Below, piece by piece: positions 1 through 11,627 of a DNA stretch of 64,000 bases (its first letter is position 1; each line of letters begins with the position of its first letter). Under the pieces are notes generated by a model. It saw nothing but the letters and a program-made list of their open reading frames with translations, was not told the DNA's origin and did not search any database. The position numbers and the translations under genes were made by a program. The stretch spans positions 81,818,598-81,882,597 of the forward strand of contig OZ023273.1 in assembly GCA_964007475.1 (NCBI GenBank), read 5' to 3'. This DNA comes from Hybos culiciformis. Taxonomy: Eukaryota > Arthropoda > Insecta > Diptera > Hybotidae.

Positions 1-766
1 AAAATTTTTTAATTTGTTAAAGACAATTTTGTAAAAACCTAAAAACATACTTTATATAAAATAATGTAATGTTAAGAAATATAATGTATAATGTAAAATT
101 CAAAATTCTGTTATATTAGAAAAAAAACATGCTACATTTTAACTTTCAATGAAGTGAAATTTTTGCAAAAATATGACAATATGATTGATTCTATTTATTT
201 TCGCGCAAGTGCAAATCTAAGTAAATCTAAGCAAATCTAAGTATAACAGAATTTTGAATTTTAACTATTAAAGATTAGTTAGAAAAACATAAAACATAAC
301 AAAAAACCAAAAAAATATGGGTGATACTAAACTACTTACTTTTCTTTACCAATATTATTAGAAAAATAAGAATTATTTTAATTTTTAGTTGAAACTTAAG
401 AGGTGCATTATTTAAAAAACATTCAATCTTTTTTCGTTAATCTCAAAAAACCACAGTAAAATCAAGAAACAAATTTTATCTAAATACCTATAATAATAAC
501 GTAGCACTTTGGTTTAGTCCCAATTTTTTATTTTTATTTTTAAATTTGTATTTTAGACTCATAAAGTTTGGTTATTCAAAATATTAATCGATTTATTATT
601 CGAAATTTTTGTTTTTTTTATATTTTAGCTGACTTTTCAGTACATTTTCATTAATTGCACATTAAGGCAATTATTTAAGAAAATAAAGTATAGTAAATTA
701 TAGAACATTTCATGTAAAATTAGATTTATTTCAATAGTTGTTAATTATAAATTAAATTGAATTGCA
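1..766. other. AT-rich stretch, no gene seen
   Basis: No convincing coding sequence or repeat was found. It lies directly upstream of the multi-exon gene beginning at 767 and may hold its promoter, but I see no specific promoter element. Confidence 0.5.
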
Positions 767-3162
767 ATGGAAAAGAACAAAATATATTATTTTGAACCGT
801 CAAATAACATGCCAGCAAACATTGATAATGGTAATAACACAGTCACGAACTTTGATATCATTGATGGAGGAATTTCACTCATAAATAATCTGGATTGGAG
901 TGCCTTGACTGATGTTGATAATGATCTAATAAAAACTTTGATCGATGTAGACGAGGAACTTGCTTCTTTCGTGTACACACTTTGCCTAGGTAAGTTTTCT
1001 TTTTATACCTTGGTTAAGTTTCTTTTAAAGAGTGATGTTTATTTTATATAATTTAACTTTGTTAATTGAAATATGTATTTGTTATTTGATTTTATTTTTA
1101 TTTTGAAATGTATAGGAAATAACATAAAACGTGAACAGATACAATTTCTAAACGATAATGATATAATAGACATGTTTCCCAAACATAAAATCGGTAAAAG
1201 AGCGCAATTCCGCTCCAGCTTAAAAAAATTGATTTTTTCGAATGCTTCAACTGACTATCATTTTTCACAAGAGGTTGTCTCGGCACACTCATCATCAGAA
1301 TCCCCACATCAATATGTAAGTATCTTTCAATGAATATAATGATAATAATAAATTTACTACTAATTTTTTAATTATTTAGATTTTAGAAAATATTGTCGGA
1401 AAGAATATCTACGAAGAAGTCAATTCGGATGTTGACCACAACAAAGGAATTATGGAACAGGCTAGCCGAACTAGACTTTTAAAATCGATTTTAATATTTT
1501 TTGATAAAAAAAAAATAAAGCTAACTTCAACCATTATGGAAGACTAGAAAAAAGCCTGCACAGAAAAAATAGTGCAGGCCTAGCCTAGTAACTATGCGTT
1601 GATTTTTGTCATTTCGAAAAGAATGCTTTTATATTTTTATTAATAAGGTACGCCTTGATTTTTTTTTTTTTATATTTTAAAGTTTTTATCAAAGTACGCC
1701 TTGCATTCAGTGTTGCATAGTCATTCGGTTATTTTATTTATTATTTACGTTTAAAAAAATAAATTGAGGAAAGTGCCAACACTGTCAAGGTCGTTTAAGA
1801 GGTGAGTTCACCTTTTATTATATTAGATATTGCGAAAAAAATTCAAGAAATATTCCCTTCAGAATCAGGAAAAGCCTGGTTCAATAAACCATTGAATGGA
1901 AGGGCAAGGGGTTATTTCATTAATTTTAAAGGTATTTATTTTTCAAAACACATTTATTTAAATTTATTTATTACAGTGATCTATGCTTTGAAAATTACCT
2001 ATATTATTAAATGTATTATTTTCTATTTTAGGTAATCATCCTAAACATCGTAAGCAAAAGAAAAATAATGATACAGATACAGAAGAGGAGAACGCCGACG
2101 ATCAGATCGGTTCAACCACTGAAAATACTATCGACGGTACTAATTTTTTTCATCTTCAGTTTTTAATAAGTTATTTTTAAATTCGTCGATATTTTAGTGT
2201 TAGGAATTCATAAGCTAAATTTTATTTAAAAACATAAATTTGAAATTAAAAATACTGATGAACATTTTTATTTTAAATAGTCAAGCACTTTTGTATGAAT
2301 CCAGCCTTAAGTTTAATCTAGATGACGATATTAAAAATATTGTACAAAAATGGGAAATGACAATCGCTGTAAGAAAAGAAGACATCAAAAATTTCAAAGA
2401 TGATAAAACTGTTGCAAATATTTTGGAAGAGTGGCCAAGCTATGGTCAAAGTTATGGCTATAAACTTGTAAGTAATTATTTAAATTCTTGTTCGCTATAA
2501 CGAGTACACAGTACTGCTAATTTATTTTAACCGATGTTGTTTGTTCTTTTTTAGATAAATATTGATTTCAACTATTATTATCCAAAAAAGTATCATACTT
2601 TTTTTAAAAACTGGGAAAGCATTGAAAAAAATATATACACAATTTTTGATACCCTTCTTACCAGTAAGAGGCAAGAGTTATATGAACAACTAAAAAGAGG
2701 AAAAGATATATATAAATGTAAGTAATAGTTTTCATTTTATTTGTAATATTTTAATAGTTATTGATATTTTTAGCTCGAAAACAAGCTTGTCTGTTACATC
2801 TACTTCATAATGTTTTGAAGCCAAGTGCTGCCAAAAAATATTCTATTGAAGATTCCATCAAATCATGTATATTCTGTATAAGTGAGTCTAACTCAATTTT
2901 AAAATCTACAAAATTTTACATTTACTTTGATAATATAAAGTACGTTTTCGAGGATTTTTTGTTAGCTTTTTCTTCTCTGTTTCAAATTTTCTATGTTTTT
3001 GATTTGCAATATCCAGAAGCATCGAAAAATTTTTGGATGTTTATTCAAATTTTCTTTTTTGAAATAGATGTTAATACTACTGCTTCTAGTTGTGTTGGAA
3101 CGTTAATTTCCTATTTCAAAGATGCCAGTTCAAAAAAAGCTGGTACCAAAGTCAACACATGA
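767..3162 (+). CDS. Multi-exon hypothetical protein, SAMD3-like family
   Basis: Exons that join in frame at GT-AG borders: 767-989, 1116-1315, 1380-1544 (then a stop), about 1827-1931, 2032-2136, 2286-2467, 2555-2717 and 2774-3162. The full product would be about 500 residues; the start is the ATG at 767. Exon 2 carries a basic patch (MFPKHKIGKRAQFRSSLKKL). The middle block resembles the IAKKIQEIFPSE region, and the last exon the FYVFDLQYPEASKNFWMFIQ region, that I recall from SAMD3-like uncharacterised proteins of animals; this is memory, not a search. Function unknown. Phases agree at every junction except exon 3 to exon 4: exon 3 runs into an in-frame TAG at 1545 and has no GT donor there. 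The gene may therefore be broken, or use a junction I could not find. An acceptor at 2286 rather than 2281 is needed to keep frame. Confidence 0.6.
1545..1826. other. Unexplained segment splitting two exons
   Basis: It begins with the in-frame TAG that ends exon 3 and stops at an acceptor-like TATTAG. It holds an 8-bp inverted pair (GCCTGCAC / GTGCAGGC) near 1554-1580 and two copies of TACGCCTTG. Coding similarity appears to resume directly on its far side, so it may be a small insertion into an originally continuous exon. No clear target duplication was found. Confidence 0.35.
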
Positions 3163-3223
3163 AACTTTTTCAGAAAAAAAATTTTTCTGCTTATTCAACT
3201 TTATAACATTATTAATAATAAAT

Positions 3224-3394
3224 TTATTCAGTTTGTTTTTTTCATAAAATCGAAAAGAATTATTTTTTTTGCTAAGCAATATTTTAAAAAGACTGATAAA
3301 AAATGTGTATAAAATAACAACGATTTTTTAGTTTGATTTTTATAAGACTAATAATTATTAAGATACGAAATTGTCCTCTAATTTTAAAAAAAAA
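3224..3394 (+). repeat. Left ~171-bp direct repeat flanking pol
   Basis: Closely matches 6595-6772 in the same orientation, starting TTATTCAG and ending CTCTAATTTT followed by A residues. The pol reading frame opens at its right edge (3398). Confidence 0.75.
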
Positions 3395-3397
3395 TAA

Positions 3398-6064
3398 TAT
3401 GCTGATCTTTTCGATGATCTTGGTTGTTTTCCAAAAAAATGTAATTTACGAGTAAAATCAGATAGTGAACCTACATTTAGTGCTGCTAGAAGGGTACCTC
3501 TTGCAATTAAAGATCGATTAAAATCAACTTTGGAGAATTTAGAAAAAAGCGGGGTTATTGAAAAAGTTTCTTATCCTAATAGCTGGGTTAGCAATTTAGT
3601 AATAGTTGAGAAAAAAAATGGTGACTTAAGGCTATGTCTTGATCCGCAGGATTTAAATAAAGCATTAGTACATGAAAAATTTCTTATACCCAAATTAGAG
3701 GAGTTAAGATGTAAATTATCTGGTATGAAATATTATAGTGTTCTTGATCTTTGCTGTGGATTTTGGCAAGTTGAATTAAAAGACACCGCATCTGATATTT
3801 GTACTTTTAATACATGTTTCGGGTGTTATAAATTTAAGCGTTTACCTTTCGGGCTTAAAGTATCACCAGAGATTTTCCAGCAGTACACTACAGAAGCTTT
3901 TTCTTATTTACCAGGTACTATAGTTTATATAGATGACATTCTAGTTAGTGGTAAAGATCATAAAGAACATGAAGAAAATTTAAATAATGTTTTTGCTAGG
4001 GCAAAAGAGCTAAATTTGCAATTTAATTCAAAGAAATTTCAATATAAACTTCAATCTGTTAAATTTTTAGGGCAAATATTTTCATATAATGGTATGCAAG
4101 GAGATCCTAATCGGGTTCAAGCAATTGTTAATTTAGAAAAACCAGTAGATAAGAAAAGCTTACAATCAGTATTAGGTATGATTAATTTCATGAGAATTTA
4201 TACCCCGAATTTATCAAATTATTGCAAAAATTTATATAAACTATTGAAAAATGATACAGTTTTTGAGTGGCTCACTATTCATGATAACGAATTTTTACAA
4301 CTAAAGAAAAAAATTTCAGAATCACCAATCCTTAAAAATTTCGATGAAAATTTACCGGTTTTAATTCAATGCGATGCTTCTCAGTATGGTCTTGGAGCTT
4401 GTCTATTACAAAGAAGTGGTCCCATAGCATTCGTCTCAAGAAATTTAAGTAACGCGGAAAAAAATTATGCTCAAATTGAGAAAGAAATGCTGGCCATAAC
4501 GTTTTCAGTTTCTAAATTTCACTATTACATCTATGGACGTAAAGTGACTATTCAAACCGACCATAAACCACTTATTTCTATTTTTAAAAAAGATTTAAGT
4601 AAAGTTTATGCTACAAGAATTCAGCGAATGAGATTAAAATTAGTTAAATACGACATTAAAGTTGAATTTATATGTGGTAAATATATGCATATTGCAGATT
4701 TACTTTCAAGAAATGTTGATAAAAATTCTTTACCTGAAGACTCTTCGGTTGAGTTCAGTGAAGTAGTTCATTCAGTAAATTTTAGTGAAAGTAGAAAATT
4801 TCAAATTACTTCAGAAACTTTGAAAGATCAGATATTGTCGAAAGTTATTTACTATTTAAAAAATGGGTGGCCAAAACAACATACTAAAATACCTGACGAA
4901 ATAAAACCATATTACAAAATTAAAAATGATATATTTTATGAAGATGATCTATTGTTTTTCGAATCAAGGGTAATAATACCTTTTTCACTACAAAAAGATG
5001 TATTAAATCTGGTACATCAAGCTCATTTAGGTGTACAAAAAACAAAAGAACGGGCAAAAGAATTAATTTTTTGGCCATCCATAAATAGAGATATTGAAAA
5101 TATTATTTCAAAATGCAACACTTGTCAACATTTCATGAGAAAAAATTGTAAGGAACCAATAATTTTTCATGAAATTCCTCCCTATAGATTTTATAAATTG
5201 GGAATGGATCTAATGGAATACGAAAATAAAATTTACTTAGTTATAGGTGATTATTTTTCTAAGTGGTTAGAAATTTTAAATCTAAATTCAAAACTAATAA
5301 CTGAAATTATAAATAAATTGAAAAATATTTTTTCTACGCATGGAATTCCAAAAATAATTATTTGCGATAATAATCCATTCAACTCCTATAAATTTAAAGA
5401 TTTTTCTTTTCAGCTAGGGTTTACTTTACAATTTTCAAGTCCATATTATCCCAAGTCAAACGGCTTCGCAGAAAAAATGGTTGGTATAGCCAAGTCGTTA
5501 ATTAAAAAAGCCAAACACAGTAATTCAGAATTATATTTAGCTCTGTTAGAATTCCGAAATACGCCCATTAACAGTTTAGAGGCTTCGCCATCACAAATTT
5601 TATTTAGTAGGAGATGTCGTACATTAATACCTGCACATAAAACCAAATTCGAACCTAAAGTAATTGAAAACATTCCACAAAAAATCAAAGACTACCAAGA
5701 AAAAGTACAAATTCAATATAACAAAAGTGCTAAAACCCGAGATAACTTTAAATTAGATGATCATATTTATTTTCAAAAACCAGACAATCTTTGGTATCCT
5801 GGTACAATAAGCAAATCGTTGGAACAACCAAGATCATATTTGATTACTGACCAAAATGGTGGTGAGTTTAGAAAGAATAAGAGTTTTATAAATCAAAGAA
5901 CTTCGTTAACGCGTAATGATTCAAGTAATAATATTTCAAATTCAAACAATGAAATAATAGAACTTGATAAAACTCAATCAGAAATAAATAATTCTGATCT
6001 GAATTATAAAACACGATATGGTAGAACGATAAGACAACCCGAAAGATTGTTGTATGAACAGTAA
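3398..6064 (+). CDS. pol: Ty3/Gypsy-type Pol (RT-RNase H-integrase), 5'-truncated
   Basis: Open from just after the TAA at 3395 to the stop at 6062-6064, about 888 codons. There is no ATG near the left edge, so the true start is lost. From the N terminus: reverse transcriptase with the RRVPLA lead-in and an intact YIDD box (about 3930-3941); RNase H with CDASQYGLGACLL, IEKEM and TDHKP, ending in a DLLSR motif; an integrase H-H-C-C finger (HQAHLG ... CNTCQH); and an integrase core with an Asp in GMDLM, an Asp in the CDNNPF segment and a Glu in NGFAEKM, consistent with D-D-E. The C terminus has the RYGRTIRQPERL tail typical of Gypsy integrases. Gag, protease and obvious LTRs are absent. Such proteins copy retroelement RNA and integrate the cDNA. 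No frameshift or internal stop was found, so it is a recent copy or under constraint. Confidence 0.92.
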   Translation, partial: YADLFDDLGCFPKKCNLRVKSDSEPTFSAARRVPLAIKDRLKSTLENLEKSGVIEKVSYPNSWVSNLVIVEKKNGDLRLCLDPQDLNKALVHEKFLIPKLEELRCKLSGMKYYSVLDLCCGFWQVELKDTASDICTFNTCFGCYKFKRLPFGLKVSPEIFQQYTTEAFSYLPGTIVYIDDILVSGKDHKEHEENLNNVFARAKELNLQFNSKKFQYKLQSVKFLGQIFSYNGMQGDPNRVQAIVNLEKPVDKKSLQSVLGMINFMRIYTPNLSNYCKNLYKLLKNDTVFEWLTIHDNEFLQLKKKISESPILKNFDENLPVLIQCDASQYGLGACLLQRSGPIAFVSRNLSNAEKNYAQIEKEMLAITFSVSKFHYYIYGRKVTIQTDHKPLISIFKKDLSKVYATRIQRMRLKLVKYDIKVEFICGKYMHIADLLSRNVDKNSLPEDSSVEFSEVVHSVNFSESRKFQITSETLKDQILSKVIYYLKNGWPKQHTKIPDEIKPYYKIKNDIFYEDDLLFFESRVIIPFSLQKDVLNLVHQAHLGVQKTKERAKELIFWPSINRDIENIISKCNTCQHFMRKNCKEPIIFHEIPPYRFYKLGMDLMEYENKIYLVIGDYFSKWLEILNLNSKLITEIINKLKNIFSTHGIPKIIICDNNPFNSYKFKDFSFQLGFTLQFSSPYYPKSNGFAEKMVGIAKSLIKKAKHSNSELYLALLEFRNTPINSLEASPSQILFSRRCRTLIPAHKTKFEPKVIENIPQKIKDYQEKVQIQYNKSAKTRDNFKLDDHIYFQKPDNLWYPGTISKSLEQPRSYLITDQNGGEFRKNKSFINQRTSLTRNDSSNNISNSNNEIIELDKTQSEINNSDLNYKTRYGRTIRQPERLLYEQ

Positions 6065-6173
6065 CTTCCCCTGAACTTCATTTTTGATTATTTATTTTTA
6101 TGGTTATATACCTAATTATTTTTTTTGAATTAATGAATTGTATGAGACATGAATTTTTCAATAATACATAATG

Positions 6174-6230
<57 letters not shown>

Positions 6231-6594
6231 TATTATGCATTACAGTTTAATAAGATAAATATATGAATTTTATATACATGAAGTTTATTATAATATATGA
6301 ATTATATACTTAAAAAAAAAAAAAAAAAAATATGTAAAAGAAGGGAAATGTTTTATGTAGATTTAGATCAACACTCTGTGTTGATTTAATAAAGTTAAAT
6401 ACGATATACAGTTTAATAATTATCTATAATAGAAAGCATTGTTATATTATATTTAAATATATCTGTAAATCTAATGAATATACATATTGTGAGTTAGTCT
6501 TAAGCAAGATTTGAATAAAGAAAGAACAACAAAACAATAGTAAATAGAATACTACATGTATGTACACGTAAATGATATTAAAAAAAATTTTTTT
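6065..6594. other. pol 3' flank with long poly-A tract
   Basis: Follows the pol stop. It holds an A run of about 47 bases at 6180-6226 and a second A run near 6312-6330. The first could be a retrotransposed poly-A tail or an expanded simple repeat. No ORF of interest. Confidence 0.6.
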
Positions 6595-6772
6595 TTATTC
6601 AGCTTGTTTTTTTCATAAAATCGAAAAGTATTATTTTTTTTGTTGAGCAATATTTTAAAAAGAATAAAAAAAAATGTGTATAAAATAACTTAATGATTTT
6701 TTAATTTGATTTTTATAAGACTAATAATTATTAAGATATGAAATTGTCCTCTAATTTAAAAAAAAAAAAAAA
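6595..6772 (+). repeat. Right ~171-bp direct repeat flanking pol
   Basis: Counterpart of 3224-3394 with scattered substitutions and short indels. A phrase just before it (AGAATACTACATGTATGTAC) is partly repeated just after it, near 6785-6805. Confidence 0.75.
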
Positions 6773-8744
6773 TATTAATAGTAAACAGAATACTAATGTA
6801 TACGTAAATTATATAAAAAAATTTACAAAAAATATTTAAGAACAAAATATTGCTCAATATGTGTAATAATCTGAAATAAAAAATTAATAAAAACATAAAC
6901 ACCTGTTTTTAATTCAAAATTTATTTTATTAACAGGTACAGAAATACGAATAAATGCTTTTGTTTAAACATTCATCTCGTTCATTTTTATGGTTTGGCTT
7001 TCATAATAATAAAGGAAATTCCTTTAATTAAACATTAATTTCAATTCTAAAACTGAACATACTTTTAAAGGAACTACCTTAATTAAAAGGATTATATGCC
7101 TTTGTTTTAACGGAACTGTCCGTATTTGAAAATAAGATGATCGTTTTTGTAATGGTAATATACATTAATTTTAATGTAGAATGTTCAATTTTTTCATTTA
7201 ATAAGATGTAGATCAACGTCAATTGGGACGTTTTTAGAAAGGAAAAAAAAAGTGATTACATTTTTCAACGCACCTTACTATTAAATTAATGGTAATACTA
7301 ATGACAAAATCTTACTATTTAAGGTACTTTCAAATAATTTTAATGGTAATCATCAAGGTAAAGTACGTTTATACTAAAATACTACCTTTATTTTAAACAA
7401 AAAATACGTTATAAGAACGAATCGGACCTTTTTATTAATTAAAAGTAACCTTAATATTAACGATATTTGTCGTTATATTTAAGGTCTATTATAACATATA
7501 TTCGTTATTTAAATGGTATAGACCTTACTAAGAAGGACAGACCTCTTGAAAATACCTTGATTTGAAAGGAAATATCAAAGGTTTTTAAAAAAATGAATCC
7601 TTAAATAGAAAGAAGATGCAATTAATATTAACGACCTTTTTTAACGACATAAGGAAGAAAAATAATGGGAACTCCTTTGGACAAAAAATAACGTGAAATC
7701 CCGTTAATAATAACAGCGTTTTTTTTTTAAAGCAAGGTAAGAATTTTTTGAGTGTATTTAAATATTTTTTAGTTATTTTAATAAATATTGTGTTCTTTGG
7801 TTTGCATTAATAATTAATGGAAATGATACAAAAAAAATAGTAAACATCCAATGAAATTTATAAAATTAAAATCAAAATTTCTATCAAAGTTATCTATCAA
7901 TATTATCTGTACAAAATAATTCCGATGTTTCACATCTATCAAACGTCCCGCCGGCTCTTGTGTTTGAACTTTGAATGAAAATTGATAAACTTAAATTTTA
8001 TTTCAATTTATAAAATATTTATAAAATAAAATATTTAGAAAATATTAACTTTTAATAATAATTAATTTTTAATAATTAATAATTAATAATAATTAATATT
8101 TTATAGTTCAAATAAAATTTAGATTTTCATACTAATTTCAATGTAAATAAAAATCTTGTATAATTTTGTCAGTATTATTTTGCCAATATAAAGGCGCTAT
8201 TCGGTACCAAGGCAAGTCAAGTCGTCTGCCGGCGTTAGATATTTCGATACTTTGCCATTTTGGCTATGATATTTGTTTTTTTTTGTGTTGCAAACAACAA
8301 AAACAAAAAATTAAAATTTATAAGTAAATTAACGATACCTGTTAATTTTTTTAAAGTTTAAATAAACTCAATTTGAATTAATTAAAATGAAAATTACTCA
8401 TACGCAAAGGAACTACGTTCCAATCGGGTGCCCCATGACAGCTCTTGTGTTTTTTTTTAATTTCAAACCAAACCATCTTCGACAAGTGTGTCACCCCATT
8501 CGCCAACCGATTTTCAAACCAAGAAATTCATGGTTGCTAACCAGAAGTGTAGCGAAGCTATATGTATTCATTAAAATTATGATTTTGATAAGATTTTTTT
8601 TTTTTTTTTTTAGATGTAAACCATAGTAAAAATCGCTTGCAGTAAAAATAAACGGTTTTCAAAAAAAATTAAAATTTATTTTTTTTTTTTTTTATTATTT
8701 GTAAGATATATGATTTTAAAATAAGAATAAAACAAAAAATAAAA
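6773..8744. other. AT-rich non-coding stretch
   Basis: No credible gene. It contains an AATAATTAAT-type simple repeat at 8052-8101. The motif TAACGATACCTGTTAATTTT near 8330 recurs in inverse orientation near 23,500, so part of the interval belongs to a dispersed repeat. Confidence 0.5.
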
Positions 8745-8902
8745 TACGGGTAGAGCCTCTTTAACTTCGACACTCAAGGGGAACAAAAGTCTAACTTATA
8801 GAGGGTGTCTGAGATAGAAGGGTTTATTTTTTATTTTTGTCGACACTGAAAAAAAAAATTAAAAATTTAAATACCTACAAGAAAATTATAAACTAAATTT
8901 TT

Positions 8903-9215
8903 TTAAATTTTTATTGAAATTTGTTTTTTTTTTTTAATTTTCGATAAAATCGATGAAACTGTCGCCAAAATCAATATATTTTTCAAATGCGTCTCGTATA
9001 ATACATCAATTTCAACTATTTCGTCTATTATTTCAAAGCATTCTCCATTATTTTTTGAATATTCCACTTTCTTGAAGCAATTTTTCACCTTTTCAGGCGT
9101 AACTTTTGAAGCCCAACATTCAGCTAAAATATTTATTGCATCAATTAAGCTTATTTTAGGAAGTGATGTGTTTTGCTCTATTGCTTCTAGGTATCTAATA
9201 ACAATTGCATGCCTA
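8903..9215 (-). pseudogene. Tigger transposase, C-terminal fragment
   Basis: The minus-strand frame contains HAIVIRYLEAI, ISLIDAINILAECW and EKVKNCFKK, which fit the end of CENP-B/Tigger transposases (kisLLDAi...aw..v...ti.ncFrka). It is the missing end of the transposase at 14575-15464: removing the insert 9218-14572 plus one TA joins a His-Tyr codon pair directly to Arg-His-Ala in frame. The apparent Met start at 9220 is created by the insertion and is not real. Confidence 0.85.
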
Positions 9216-9502
9216 TACACGGAAAGAATTAATTAAGCATAACTGACATAAATCAAGCATAAACCCTATCGGTTTAGCGCCTAGTAAAAAACTGCATAAA
9301 ACATGCTCTAAATTACTAGATATAAGTATTTTAAAATATCACTAATTTTAGTATAAAATAATTTGTTTAAAATAAATTATTTCTCAATTTATCCATTTGC
9401 AATGCTTATTTCAAGAAAATTCTGTAATGATTTTACATAAGAAAATAAAATAAAATTTTTTTATTTTATTTTTTTATTTTTATTAAATTTTGTTAATTTT
9501 AG

Positions 9503-9530
9503 ACACGATTCCAACTTTTTGGAATCGTGT
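9503..9530. repeat. Perfect 12-bp stem hairpin
   Basis: ACACGATTCCAA, a 4-base loop CTTT, then TTGGAATCGTGT. It lies about 285 bp inside the left end of the 5.36-kb element. Role unknown. Confidence 0.8.
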
Positions 9531-9900
9531 ATCGTTGATTAAATGTGGATAAAATAAAAAATGTTCGTTAATTTTTCCAACATTTACATTTATTTATACT
9601 TAAATAATATTAATTATAAATTTATGATAAACTAAAATTTTTAAGTTATATACAATTTGAAATTTGAGTTTGAATCAAAATTAATGAAAGTTTATTTTGG
9701 TAGATTTTGTTTTTCTAAATTTTTCTGAATAAATTTCGGAAAATTTTTTTTTGAAGTTTATACTTCTTTAGGCGCGTTGATATAATTGAGTAATTCTGTA
9801 GGGGGTAAAAAATTATTGTATTCATTCGAATTTCGAGTTCGAAAAAAAGCGACATGCTGTACCGTTTGAATACTCAAATAAATGAGTCTACTCAATAAAC

Positions 9901-10146
9901 ATTTGTTATTTACAAAAACAAAATAATTTGGCGCGATAAATTTAAATTCAAATTATTTTTTAAAAATCTTTCGTTTACAAATTATTTAAAACTAATTTTT
10001 TTTTTTCAAATTAGGTAGTTCAATAATTATTTGTCATTTATAAAAACAAAATAATTTGGCACGAAAAATTTAAATTCAAATTATTTTTTAAAAATCTTTC
10101 GTTTACAAATTATTTAAAAACTAAAATTTATTTTTCAAAATAGGTA
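9901..10146 (+). repeat. Two-copy 127-bp tandem duplication
   Basis: The unit starting ATTTGTTATTTACAAAAACA at 9901 is repeated from 10028 (ATTTGTCATTTATAAAAACA) with few changes. Confidence 0.85.
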
Positions 10147-10285
10147 GATCCGGTGAAATAAAGATTACCTGCCAAAAAATTTTAGGGTAGGGAGCTACGG
10201 TTAGGTCGTACCGGCTCAAAATATACAAAAAAAAAATGTTTTCAAAATAGGTAGCTCGGGTGAAATAAAGATTACCTGTCCAAAA

Positions 10286-10577
10286 AAAGGAAGGAAGTGA
10301 GGGCGGAAGAGAGCTTCCAAGTGAGGGCGGAAGTGAGGGCGGAAGTGAGGGCGGAAGTGAGGGCGGAAGTGAGGCGGAAGTGCGGGCGGAAGTGAGGGCG
10401 GAAGTGAGGTTGGAAGTTAGGGCGGAAGTGAGCGCGTAAGGGAGGACGGAAATTAGGGCGGAAGTGAGAGCGAAGTGAGTGCGGAAAAGAGGGCGGAGTG
10501 AGGGCGGAAGTCAGAGAGGAACTGAGGGCGGAAGTGAGAGTGGAAGTGAGGGCGGAAGTCAGAGTGGAAGTGAGGGT
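10286..10577 (+). repeat. 12-bp GC-rich minisatellite
   Basis: About 23 degenerate copies of GTGAGGGCGGAA. It is purine-rich on this strand and strikingly GC-rich against the surrounding AT-rich DNA. Confidence 0.9.
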
Positions 10578-10814
10578 GGTATTACCTGACCAAAAATTTT
10601 GGAAAGGGAGCTATGATTAAGATCTTCCCTGCTTAAAATATGCAAAAAAAACACACGAAGCAGTCATAGAACTGCCTACAGAAGTTTATACTTAAAGATT
10701 TAAAATATGAAATAACAGTGGCTACAAATAATAGGCTGCTGAGTACAAAATGTAAATTAAAATATTTTACCCTGTACCAAAAAAACGCACAACGCGGCTA
10801 AAGAAGTATAAACT

Positions 10815-11610
10815 TAAAAAAATGTTCGTATATTTTGCTCCGGCACGACCTAACCGTAGCTCCCAAAATATTTTTTCAAGTAATCTTAATTTCACCGGAG
10901 CTAAAATTGTTTTCGTATATTTTGCTCCGGCACGACCTAACCGTAGCTCCCCACCCAAAAATTTTTTTTCAGTTAATATTAATTTCACCGGAGCTACCTA
11001 TTTTGAAAAAAAAATAAAAAATTCGTATATTTTGCTCCGGCACGACCTAACCGTAGCTCCCCACCCAAAATTTTTTTTTCAGTTAATATTAATTTCACCG
11101 GAGCTACCTATTTAAAAAAAAAAATGTTTCGTATATTTTGTTCCGGCACGGCCTAACCGTAGCTCCCCACCCAAAATTTTTCGGCTGGTAATCTTAATTT
11201 CACCGGAGCTACCTATTTAAAAAAAAAAAAATTTTCGTATCTTTTGCTCCGGCTCGACCTAACCGTAGCTCCCCACCCAAAATTTTTTTTTCAGTTAATA
11301 TTAATTTCACCGAAACTCCCTATTTAAAAAAAAAAAATTGTTTCGTACATTTTGCTCCGGCACGACCTAACCGTAGCTCCCCACCCAAAATTTTTTTTTC
11401 AGTTAATATTAATTTCACCGGAGCTACCTATTTAAAAAAAAAAATTTCGTATATTTTGCTTTGGCACGACCTAACCGTAGCTCCCCGCCCAAAATTTTTT
11501 TTTCAGGTAATATTAATTTCACCGGAGCTACCTATTTTGAAAAAAAAAAAAATTTTGTATATTTTGCGTCGGCACTACCTATACGACCTAACCGTATCTT
11601 TTTTTGCTTG
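10815..11610 (-). repeat. ~106-bp satellite array, 7-8 units
   Basis: Repeats of a unit carrying CGGCACGACCTAACCGTAGC and TTTCACCGGAGCTACCTA, separated by A-rich and T-rich runs. The spacing of CCGTAGCTCC is about 87, 110, 106, 105, 109 and 104 bp. The same monomer in the opposite orientation forms the array at 48961-50478, and a lone monomer lies near 21,045-21,125. Confidence 0.9.
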
Positions 11611-11627
11611 TAATATTGGGCCCTATA

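Noticed and set aside
5446..5688. 80-codon minus-strand ORF
   Set aside because: Lies wholly antisense within the integrase domain of pol.
3224..6772. Calling the ~171-bp direct repeats LTRs
   Set aside because: They lack TG...CA ends, and no primer-binding site or polypurine tract was recognised, so only a neutral repeat label is supported.
8387..8626. 79-codon ORF starting MKITHTQRNYVP
   Set aside because: Ends in a T-run-encoded Phe stretch, has no recognisable motif, and neighbouring sequence is shared with other non-coding repeats.
10286..10577. CRISPR-like look of the GAAGTGAGGGCG tract
   Set aside because: Units are contiguous 12-mers with no spacers; it is a minisatellite in a eukaryotic context.
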